NCBI RefSeq assembly: GCF_030272615.1
Contig: NC_081415.1
Span: 264,230,925 to 264,294,924, forward strand
Direction of reading: 5' to 3'
Length of the DNA: 64,000 nucleotides
From: Cryptomeria japonica
Lineage: Eukaryota > Streptophyta > Pinopsida > Cupressales > Cupressaceae
The first letter of the stretch is position 1, and every line of letters starts with the position of its first letter. The notes below the pieces were generated by a model. That model was not told the origin of the DNA, did not search any database, and worked only from the letters and a program-made list of their open reading frames with translations. The position numbers and the translations under genes were made by a program. Positions 40,401 through 52,400 of this stretch are shown one piece after another.

Positions 40401-43400
40401 GTGTGTACAAAGAAAATCGCTCTGGTCCCTTGGTGAGGGACAGGAGCGAATTTATCCTGCTAGGCAAATTGTTCAACCTTTCATTGCTTTTGACTAAGTC
40501 TGGATGTTCCATTACGCTCATTCCATCTTTCATTGTGTCATTAATGCTTCAATTTGGTCAACCAAGGCCAAAATGACCAAAACAAATCACTTCGCCCTGG
40601 TCCTTCAGTGGAGGACAAGAGCGAATTTGCCTCAAACCTTCAAATTTCATCACTTTCGATTCTTCAAAATCTTCAAAATCTTCAATTTACGTCCAATTAT
40701 ATCCCCTGGCGACCCTGCACAAAACAATTAAAGGAAATTAGAGACAAATATACATTAAATAGCATTTTCGCCTTGGTCCCTGGGAGAGGGACAGGAGCGA
40801 TTTCACCTTTACTAGCTAAAATATACACAATTTCAATCTTCAGATTACTTCATCATGCATGGTTAGGTCATCTTCAAGGCCCAGATTAGTTATCTTGCTT
40901 CCAAAAACTTGGTCAAAATTCACCCAGACAAAATGCACAATTCCATCATTAAAATGCTAACACTTAGGCATAGCTTAAATTTGCCCTCAAAAAACCCCGG
41001 CTAGACCTACCCTGAGATCCAACTGACCTTCTTGACAGGCTCATCCTATTTCAAAATTTGCAATCTTCGGGAGGATGCTTAATAATCTTTCAAAATTCGA
41101 CTGGACTCGGCTTGAAAATATCCAAAAGAAACCCCTAAGGCCTAACCCTAGTCCAGACAACTCACTTACTCAAAACCCTAAAAAAACAGAGAGAGGAACA
41201 GGCAAAACTAAGCGAAAAAGAGGGCGTCCCCATTCTAATGGGGCAATGTGTGAAATGGTCACAACATCTGGCGACACCACTGAGAAATGTTGGTAAACAT
41301 TTGGGAATCAATCTTTCTTGAAGAAAACTCAGAAAACCTCCCTCAACAAAACCAGGAGTTGAGAAACACTTACAAGAAGAGATCCTCATATTGAGACAAA
41401 GTATCAAGTCCACAGTTACCCATGTGTGTGCAAATGAGTTAATTCCCCTCAACAAGACAATCATGATCTCCAGGTTCCCCTGTGATAAGCTACGTAGTTT
41501 ATCTGCACTCCAAAAGCATCCTAGATAGAGCCTCGTTGCCAGTCAGACGTCCATAGTCCCGACGAGGTTATCACCGCAAGCTCACGAACATTGCTCCATT
41601 GCCAGCCAGGCGTCTATAGCCCTGATGGAGTTACTCGAATATTCCCTCTAGCCAATTTGATATCTTCTTTTCAGCTCATTTTCTCTTCTTTTTGATTTTT
41701 TTTTTTTTTTTTTTTTCCTTTCGATATTGCCTTTCAGTTCCATCAATTCTTTTGGCTCGTAAGCAGTGAAGCTCACTAGGGTTTGAAGATTGCAGTGGCG
41801 CTGAAGTCAGATTTTAGATTTTTCACCGATCACAGCTTTGCCTGGAAACCACAATGACTCGGAGATTATAAGTGTGAAAAGATATAATAACTGGAGGACA
41901 AAAATATCTGAGTTCAATAAGCTAATCTTGCTTCATTGCAAATATGGCTTGACTCAAAGTTTTATTAAAAGAAACCCCTTTGTACTTCCAAAAGACCTCA
42001 TGATTGTCCAAATGCAACCAACAACCTAGTGAGAAGTCAGAGTGCTACATGACAAAATCGCCCAATTTAAATGAATACCCCTCAGGACGAAACAAATTAA
42101 CCTAAAACAAGACGCCTAAACTAAGAATGAAAACAAAGCGAAAGGCAAACCAAAACGAAAGAAAAGCAAACAAATGAAAAACGAAAGCAAACTAAACTAG
42201 CTATGTACAAGGGAAGGCCTTGGGCACCCTAAGACTGGAAATAATGTTTGAGATACCTCCCATTGACAGGCAATGGGACGTCTTCTCCAGTTAAAGTCTT
42301 CAATCTAAATGCATTTTCTCCCAAAATCTCCGAAATTTGATAAGGGCCTTTCCAAAGCTTATCAAACTTGTCATGCTCTCCCCTTTTCTCGTGTGCTTTA
42401 TCCTAGTACAAGACAAGATCTGAGATCCGGAACGCCTTGACTCTAGCTTGCCGATCGAACCATCTTTTCACAACTCCTTGATGTTTTGCAAAATTTTCCA
42501 ATGCTTGATCTCTCTTTTCTTCCAGATTCATTAACTGTGTTAATTGGGCTTGAATAGCATCAATGTCTTCCATGTATTCCTGAATAAATCTCAGGGTCAG
42601 GATCCTGAGTTGCATGGGGAAAACTGGATCTTGGCCATAAACCAGAAAATAAGGTGAAATTCCTAATGCGTTCTTGGTCCTGATTTTGTCTGCCCAGAGG
42701 GCAAATCTCAATTGGGTATGCCATTCTCTCGAACTTCTTTCCAGTAACTTCTTGATAACACTGAGTAGGTTCTTGTTAGTTGACTCAGCTAACCCATTAC
42801 CCTGAGGATAATAATTTGATGAAAACTTGAGGGTTATTCCATATTCAAAAGCCCAATTCGAAAATCTCAATGATGTGAAGGCTGAGCCATTGTCGCAAAC
42901 CAATGCATAAGGACATCCAAACCTTGTGATAATGTTTTCCTCCAGGAATTTAATTACAGCTTCAGTAGTGCATACTTTGAGAGCCTGAGCCTCCGACCAT
43001 CTGGTACAATAATCAGTAGCAGTGATGATATACTTGTGTTGTGCCGCGGATGCGGGGTTGATGACACCAATAAAATCCATTCCCCATTTGGCAAATGGTC
43101 TTGCTTTGATCACTGGATTCAGCGGCATAGCAGGATTTCTTTCTCTGAAAGCTGCAACTTGGCATGTGTGGCAAGTCCTGATATGATTAAACGTGTCTTT
43201 GAAAAGTGTAGGCCAATAATATCCTGCTCTCAGGATCTGATGGGCTGTAGCTAGGTTGGCCCCATGTCCGGTCCCAAACTTGGAATGAAAATGTTCAATT
43301 ATTTGTTTAGCCTTTTCTTTGCCAATGCATCTCAGATATATTCCCTCGTGATTTCTGCGATATAGAACGGATCCTTGAAGCATATAATGTTGACACTTTA

Positions 43401-46400
43401 TTCTTAATGTTCTTTTCTGTGTGGGTGTCATGCAAGCAGGGCATTTGTTGTTGAGTAGGTATGTCACAATATCTTTGTACCATTCATCAGGGGTGACATC
43501 CTCTAATTCATAAACTTGCTAGATTAATCCTGGTCCGTCAATTGCCAGCGTCTGTGCCAAAGCCTGTCCTCGAACAAGTTTCATAGGCTGGATTTCGATA
43601 TCAAATTCCTGGATAATGACGACCCACTTGCCTCTTCTTTCTCCTAGTTCATTCTGCATGAGGAGGGTTTTGACTGCTGCATCTGGTACTATTGCATAAA
43701 TCTTGGCCCTTAAGAGGTAATGTCTGAATTTTTTAACGGCCTTGACCAGTGCATATGCTTGTTTCTCAATATTGGGATATCTGAGTTTTGCATCCTTCAG
43801 CGGGGTGCTCATGAATGCAATTGGATTCTCGTCCTTTTCTTCACTTCTCTGGGTGAGAATAGCAGCACAAGTGTAGTCGAAAGCGAAAGAATACAAGTAG
43901 AAGGGTTTGAGGTAATCAGGACTGATTAATACTGGCACTTCTGCGATTGCCATCTTTATCTCCTCGAATGCCCTTTTGGCCTGTGGCGACCATTCGATCT
44001 TTGTGTCCTTCTTTAGCATCTCGTTCAAAGGTCTGACTATCTCAGCAAATCCGGTGATGAATTTTCTGACAAAGTTGATCTTGCCGAAGAATGATTTGAG
44101 TTCTTTCTTACTAGCGGGCAAATTAATAGTAGATATAGCTTTTACTCTTTCAGGATCGACGGAGATTCCTTTTTCTGAAATGACATGTCCTAAAAGCTTT
44201 CCTTCGGTTACCCCAAATATGCATTTCTTCGGATTGAGAGATACACCATATCTTCTGCACCTTTGGAAGACTCTCCTTAAGTCATCCACATGATCTTCTC
44301 TTTTCCTGGAGAAAACAGTGATGTCATCCATATATATAATAATGCATTTGCCAACTAAGTCTCTAAAAGCGATATCCATGGCTCTTTGGAATGTGGCCCA
44401 GGCATTGATAAGTCCAAAAGGCATTCTCTTGTATGCAAATGTTCCCCACTTGGTAGTAAAAGCGGTCTTTAGTCAATCTTCTAGCTCGACCAAAACTTGA
44501 TTATATCCTGAATATCCATCCAGAAAAGACATCATCTGCGATCCATTGACAATCTGCAACACTTCATCCAGCGATGGTAGCGGATAATTGTCCTTTTCTG
44601 AAGCTCGGTTGAGATTTCTGAAATCAACACACAATCTGATCTCTCCATTCTTTTTCCTGACAGGAACCAGGTTGGCGACCCACGTCGAATGTCTTACTGG
44701 GAAGATGATTTTGGCTGAGAGCAGCTTCTTAACTTCTTGATATATTAGAGGTTCCAATAGAGGATTAACTGGCCACTGTCTCTGCCTAAATGGTTTGCTT
44801 TCTGGCTTCAAAGGGATTGTGTGAGTGATAATTGCAGTGTCATAGGTCTTGAGATCTTCATAACTCCATGCGATGACATCTGGGAAATCTCTCATATTTT
44901 TCAGGATTCCATTTCTTTCAGTTGCGGTGCAGGACCTTCTGATAAACACATTCTTAACTTGTATGTCATCACCTACGTTGATTGTGTCACACATGTTTCC
45001 TTCCATGCTGTGATTTTTCATCTCTTTCAATTTGTCAAGATCAAAAATTCTTTCTAACTCCACCATTCCTTTTGGAATAGTGTCCGTCTTTAAATTCAAA
45101 ACTCCTTCAGCATCAAATTCTGCTTCTTCCACTTCCTCTTCATCAATGATTTGAGCTAGGAAGACATCTGTGTTGGTTAAGAAATCTAGTATGTGCTTGT
45201 CATCTTCAAAAAATTGAAAATTAGTGATGTTATCCGGGACTGAAGGGACCGATGTTAATTCAACTGTGAACTTCTTCAATCCTTCCATTGCTAATGGTAT
45301 CAAAGAGCTAGCGGCCTGTGCAAGGGAGTTAGCCACTTGATTCTGATGTCTGTATATAGACTTGATGTTGAAGGCCTCAAAACTCTCAATAAGGTCCCAA
45401 ACTCGATTTCGGTATCTGGTCAACCTTTTGTCATGGCAAACATACTGCCTCCTGATTTGCCTTATAGCTATTTCTGAATCTCCATACACTTGCAGTATTT
45501 TTGCTCTCTTTTTGATAGCTAGCAATAACCCATGAATCAAGGATTCATATTCAGCTACATTGTTGGTGCAAGGAAATTGCAATCTGTGAGCGGCAAGGTA
45601 AGTTTCTCCTGTCGGGCTAATCAATTCGTAGCCTGCTCCAGATCCTTGTTTGGACTTAGAACCATCGAACCTTAATGTCCATATTGCATTTCCTAGATCT
45701 TCCGTCTCTTGGTTCTCTTGGCTTTCAGTTGATGTGTCGGATAGAGTTTCATCTTCTGAGGAGCTTTCGACCTCTGAATCTTCTATAATCAATGTCTGCG
45801 GGACTCTTTTGTATACTTGTTCTAATGCAGTCTGACACAAAGCACAGGATAGTTCTGAATGGACGGCATTATGTATTCTACACCAGTTAGGAAGGAGCAG
45901 GTCTCGGACGGATGCCAAGTTACCCAGGTGTACACTTTGTTGTATATTTCTATGTACGAATTTCCTAAAATTTTCAAACATTCCATCATCTTCTTGGTCA
46001 GATCCTTGGTCACTTTCTATGACAATTTCTGTGGATTCCATCACCTCTTGTTGATCATATCGTTGATTTTGTATCATCAAGATTTCCTCCACTTTAGGCT
46101 TGTATGTCCCTAAATCTGATTCTAAGAATAGGACCTCATTGTCTTCTCCATACTCGGTTATCATAAGCCTCAATCTTGGAGTGCTGTCGATTTTGATTTG
46201 ATTTGGGACTCCTCTCCAGGGTAACCACATACGTAGAATCTTACCAAGTCTAGCCTGCATTGAAGTCATTCTTAGGATTAGATTAGAATCTATCCCTTGC
46301 AAACCCAACCTTTTGATCTTTTTGGAATTCATTAGTATTAGGAAATTCTCTTCTTGCAAATTCGGATACATAAGGCCCCTTGATGAAACAGCATTCACAA

Positions 46401-49400
46401 CGACCACTGGTGCTTATCCACACGTAGAGACCCTACATCAAAGAACCTTGGAGTCATCCTGATTGATCCTTTTCGCGACATCTTCAGCAATCAGAGGCTT
46501 TATTCAAGAGAGGATAAGGTACCCTTGGGTATTTTATTCTGTGTTAGGCAGTGTACAAAATACACGTCAACAGAATTGGCGCTAGAAGGAGGGCCAAAAC
46601 CACCAAGATCCGAAAGATTAAAGAAGAATACGTTTCAAAGCATGATCATGAAACACGATGGTGTTGCCACATAAAGGATTGAATCAAGTAGTACAACCTA
46701 ATTTGGAGATAGGCAACACTCAAGAAGATATTGTTTCGGGATTGAATCACTTAGCGTGGAATATAAGGAGAAGTGAAGCTGAGTATAACAGAGTGAGAAT
46801 CATCTTGGAACAAGAAGAAGACAGAGCTGAAGAACACCAAAGAATCGTAGCTAGAGAGCTTCGCAATCAAAGGAACTTACAGTAATCTCCGCAAAACTTC
46901 ACGCTGGATCGCATTGGTTCTTTCTCGCCCGAGAAACATCAAAAGATATTGAGGTCAACACCAGGCGTCAAAAATCTGGGTGAGCTTCAGTTTACTTCAA
47001 GATCAAAGCGAGTCAAAAGAGAAGATACTCCCAAGGAATTTGAACTAAGATTAGAGGAATCTCCTGAGTCATCATAGGCTCCGTCTCTTCAAGAACAGGT
47101 ACAAGCAGCAATTCAAGCAAGTATCCAGGCAATTTCTCAAACAACAAGCCAGGCTAGTTCATCAAGCCTCTTGTCAAGCTTCCAAACCTCAAGAAGCACA
47201 ATGGCTCACAATGCTCCTCCTCCTCCTCCTCCCGCTCATGTGCTTAACGGCACTACTTGGCTGATCAACAACCCATCACCATTGGAATTTGCAATCTATC
47301 ACGACATGCCAAAAAATCCAGAGCACTTCTGTTCCAAGTTCAATGTCAGTGATTTCAATCGCACAGCAGAAGATCATATCAAGATGTTCGAAGACCTTCT
47401 TCGTAATAGACGAATCGAATATGGAGATGTAGCATGTAGACTTTTTCCCTACTCATTGGGAGAAGAAGCATACTTCTGGTTCATTCACTTGCCTACAGGG
47501 TCAATCAAAACTTGGGACGCGATGAAAGATGCATTTATTGCAAAGTTTGGTATACCAACCACGCCAGCCGAACTATATAGACAATTTGTTGAAATTCGAA
47601 GGAGAGAACATGAGCCAATCACTTCTTTTAACAACAGGTTTCATCGCGCATACACAATGTTGCGACATCCCTACCTCATTGCTGACCCGAGGGAAATCTA
47701 CTACGGGGCTCTAGATCATCTCACTGCTATGTTCGTAAGGACACATCCTATCCCGAATGATCTAAACGCAGCATATGCAAAGGCTATTGAAGTTAGTAAG
47801 CACATGGGACAGAATATTACTGGGCCACTACTACATATGGGACCTGTTGCAGCACCAAATCAAATGCAAGCAGTTGGTATGGCATTGGCCAACCAGACTC
47901 CAGTTATGAATCCAATTCCACAAGCAACATATCCAAGCGTACAGCCAACAAACCAGTTGGTCCTTCATCCTGGAGTTCCGATTTCACAAGCTCCACCAGC
48001 ACAACCTATGTACTTGCAAAACACGACAGACTCATCAAGAACACAGGAAGAGAAGGATGAAATGAAAGAGTTGATTGAACAAGTCAAGAAGCTGTCAACC
48101 GAAGTAACTCATCTAAGGAACCAGAATAATCAACTCCAAAGCATGCAGAGGGTTAACCATGGCCAACATACAAACAATCAAAATTTCCAAGGAAATAATA
48201 ATCAAGGTTTCAGGAACAATTATCAGGGAAATAACAACCAAGGCTTTCAGAGGAGACCATGGAATACTGCTCCTAATAATGGAAATGTGGTGATGCCACT
48301 AGATAACCCACCAAATTCTCAAAATCAAGAAAATCATCCTACCAGTAAAGTGTTTTTAGCAGAGGCGGCCTTGTCCAGTTGGTGTAGACTCCACAATACA
48401 AACCAGCATTCTGAGTTGCAGTGTCCTGAATTTAAAATCGCAGCTAACATATTCCAGCAAGATATGCGTAGCAACGATCCACCTGAAACTCCGCCCACGA
48501 TAGGATACGAAATGGTCCTGACCACACGGTATGATCAAGCCATGATTGTGGAAAGTTGCAAGTATTCACAAGGAGAAGATAACCAGGCTCGAAATGGGAG
48601 GTTTCCACCAGAATCTGCTAATGGACCGATGGTACCTCCAGGTTCTCAATTCCCACCTACATCAGCAAATGAACCTGTTGAAGATTCAGAGTATTATTTT
48701 CCACCATTGAATAACAGTGTCCTAGTTGAAGGGATAAAGGAGGTATTCCACCAATCCTCAAGAGGTGTGAATCAAAGAGTATATCATAGAAATCAGAGAA
48801 ATCAGGAACCCCTGACTACATCGATTCCTCCAAACAATTTCTCTACTCCGCCAGATCCACAGGCTAGTAATAATCCAGAATATCCTCAGCATATGCTCGA
48901 ATATAGGCAAAAGAATGTTACACCTCCCATAGGCTACGAAATGAAAAGATTGGCCACATTAGTGTTGGAAGAACTCAAAAAAGTTAAAGTTAGCCTGCCG
49001 CTCTATGAGCTACTCAAAGTCTCAGAAATCAAGGATGCAGTGATTAATAGCTTAAGCGAGTCAAACACGGCAGGGACGAATGCTCAGAACTCGGCCAACA
49101 AAGCTCAAGCTACCATCAATATGACCCAAGAGGAAGCTGATAACGAAAAACAATCTGAACAAGACGAATGCATGGTTCAGACCATAGCCTTCCCAGCCAA
49201 AAAGGAAGATATGTTGGAAGGCAAAGTATTACTCAAAAGAGGCGAGACTAAGAAAACTCAACCCACCATCAAAGAAAGCCTCACCACTAGTCAGATTCTT
49301 CCAGAAAAAGAAGTTGCTGTTAAGAAAGATGTGGTCAAGAAAGGGAAATCCCCAAACAAGACGAACCACTCAAAAGAAGAGGAAGGCCTAACAAAGAATA

Positions 49401-52400
49401 ACAATCCGAAGGTGAATGAAGTGAAACATCAAAGAACCTTGGAGTCATCCTGATTGATCCTTTTCCGCGATATCTTCAGCAATCAGAGGCTTTATTCAAG
49501 AGAGGATAAGGTACCCTTGGGTATTTTATTCTGTGTTAGGCAGTGTACAAAATACACGTCAACACCATCCAAACCCATCCCGTCTCTTAGGGCTAATAGG
49601 GCCACCTAAGGATGGGCCCAGCATACCCCTGGCTTGCACTCATTATCTTGAATGTACTAACAAACAGAGAATATTAGGAAGATAACAAATGCATACATAA
49701 AACATAGATTCATGACTATATTACTTGGTTAACATTTATCCATTATATATAAATTTGTAGGGACTAATTCATTATATTTGTGCCTAGTTGCAAAAACATG
49801 ACTATCTTTAATTAGTATTCCTTTTCTCTACATATTAGTTGTGTCTGAGAGTGAATGAATTATTTTTATTTTTTTGTCTATCACTAAAGTGTATTTTAAT
49901 GCAGCATTCTAAACCTGATATTGCAGGTTACCTATCTAGCGTGAAGATTAAGTTCATTTTACCCTTTTGTACATTATAGATGTGCTTAGTTCATTTGGTA
50001 AGACATTTTTAGGCATGGAACCGATTTAGCAATTAATCTGGGTCACTAGTTAAATTATATTAATTACTATTATCTGAGGAATGAAAATAGATTTAATACA
50101 ACTGGCACAAAACATACTTCAACATTTCGACATTTAAGCGGATTGGCCTGGGGACGTACCAACCTACTGGTGATGGGAAGGAATGCTTACTAGGCGCTGG
50201 TTCTTCATCATTGGGAAGAACCAGCAACTAGCCCTTTTACATCATTTGCTGACTGATGCATTCCCCGGGCAATCCTCATGGTCGTCTAGGCATCATAAAT
50301 TATGAAAACTGAAATAAATATTATTACTGAGTAACGAAGTTACCTGTTGGATGCTTCTCCTTGTCCTTCTCTCCTTGTCACTTCCTCTCTTGTGTTTCCT
50401 TGGGGTGTGGTTTTATAACTCTTTGAAACCACGCGATTCCCTTTGAAACGTGGTGTCTATTCTAGAGGTGGCTTGGGAATGGACGCATCCTTTCATTACT
50501 ATTTAAGATAAAATGTATTTTAAGTGGTAAAAATAATTTTTGTATTGAATATATATATATTTATGTACATGTATTGTTTAATGTTTCTAATCATTGCCTG
50601 CTGTCTACATGGGAATATGACACAATTGATCACTCTAGTCACTATATTGGATAACTAAAGGATTCCTATGGATGATAAAGGATTGCTAAAGTAGCAATAG
50701 AGTACATCTAGCAAGAACTTTGGAGTACCATAAGAAATATTCTTCACATCCAAGAACTAGTTAACTAATAAGCATCCTTCATTAAGGCTTCCACATCTAT
50801 CTAGCACTTAAAAAGGGAGCATATATATTAACTTGCATTCTTAATGAATTATATCATCCAGAAAAGGATTGCTATTATTTCAAAGGAGCATTGAGGGGGC
50901 TGAACAACATCAAAATTAAGCAGACTAATCAAACATCTTGTCCATCTGCATCTATATAGTTTTATTGATGAAAGGACAGACTGTATTGATGCAGTCACTT
51001 CAATCCTCCTCATGAACTAGATACACATTGGATAATATATTCCATGCAATTTGTGGTTGGGTCAATTGCATAAAAAGTTTTGTTGATGACGTGGTAAGAG
51101 GAGCCCCATGCTTCCTGAATACTGTCCTGTCCTAGATGAGTGTACTCTACCATGAAAAAGTAATGTTAAGTTTGATGATATGAAGTTGAACTGATATTAA
51201 ATACATTAGAAGATATCTGAAACTGTTGGTTCACAAATCTAGAATTTTGTACCACTATGAGCATGAATATTTATCTTGTTCTTGCTCAGAAAACATTGAT
51301 CTGCTGAACTCCAAGGCTTGAAGAGGCCAAGAACTCCATGTGTGAGAAATTGCCAAAGCTATGATGAGAGAAGCATTTACATATGAGAAGTGCGGGAGGG
51401 AAAAAATGATCAATCCTAGAGTGCTCAACATAAACACACACAGAGCTTGCCAATATAAAAAGCTAAAGGTTGTACTAAAGCAGAACTCTGTGAATGACAA
51501 GACCACTACAGGGTTGATGTTCTCTATCAGGTTGGCACATAAATACTGAGAAGCACTTACTTTTATATATTACCGCACAGTGACAATTTCAATTCCCACA
51601 ATGAAGAATTATAATTTATATTGAAACAAAACTATGCACACGAAAAATATATGTATGGAAGCTGATATACTCTGAGGTATTGTTAAGCCTCTAGATCCTA
51701 AGAAACCAATATAGAAAAGAAGCAAAAAATGGCAAAAAAGACAATTTTAATTATGCAAATAAGTGAAACGAATTGATTCCAAAACATGTAAAGGTAAAGA
51801 GTAACAAATATCCCTTAGGTCCAGCCTGGCCAACAGATCAGGTATGGCCTATAGAACACAAGGGCATGGAGGAGACATTTTCAATTTACCCTTATTTATT
51901 TTAAATTTGTATCATTTCAAGTTTTGACTTTGTCACAAGTCTCATCAGTGAATAGGACCTTTTCAATCCACCTACACTTTCACCCTAAATTATAATGCCA
52001 TAATTCTGAACTAGCAAGGTCAGTAGGTAGCACCACTCTTGTTAAAGTGAAGTTCATTACAAAATCAACTCAAGCATGTTATCATATTGAGGTCATAGAC
52101 AGATTATACATGAGCGCAAAACTCATAGCTGGATTAAAAAATGAATCTTCTTGTAACAATAGGCCACTTTCACCATCAAGCAAAAGGGATTGCACGCATG
52201 TAAGACTCTTCTTAGGTTGCTGGCCCATAAAAATACATGGATGAAATGACTCACAATGGAGCCATTAAAGTTGTCTTGCTGACTATGATAATTAAAAGTT
52301 ATATTTTTGTTAATTCATTTATATATGCCTATGCCAGTTTGTTAGTCCTAAAAATTTATTCTGGTTATGGTGGATGTATGCTTTCATGAGCTCAATTGTA

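Larger units (their letters stand above)
33954..49564. mobile_element. 15.6-kb Ty3/gypsy insertion with inverted LTR ends
   Basis: The left end is TGTTGACGTG at 33,954; the right end is CACGTCAACA at 49,564. Both flanks carry CCATC (33,949-33,953 and 49,565-49,569), a perfect 5-bp target duplication, so the block entered as one unit. In minus-strand sense the left part is a normal 3' half: pol (46,234-42,229), repeat array, large extra ORF, PPT and full 3' LTR. The right part is plus-sense: LTR fragment (46,235-46,572), PBS, gag and a 139-bp LTR remnant. Both outer ends are therefore the PBS-side terminus of the LTR. A protease domain is not seen in either half. The pol domains place it in Ty3/gypsy; the second RNase H suggests the plant Tat lineage. 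Confidence 0.85.

Noticed and set aside
39034-40800. Looks like a CRISPR array (short palindromic repeat, unlike spacers)
   Set aside because: Spacers of ~135 bp are far too long, the context is a plant retrotransposon, and no cas gene is present.
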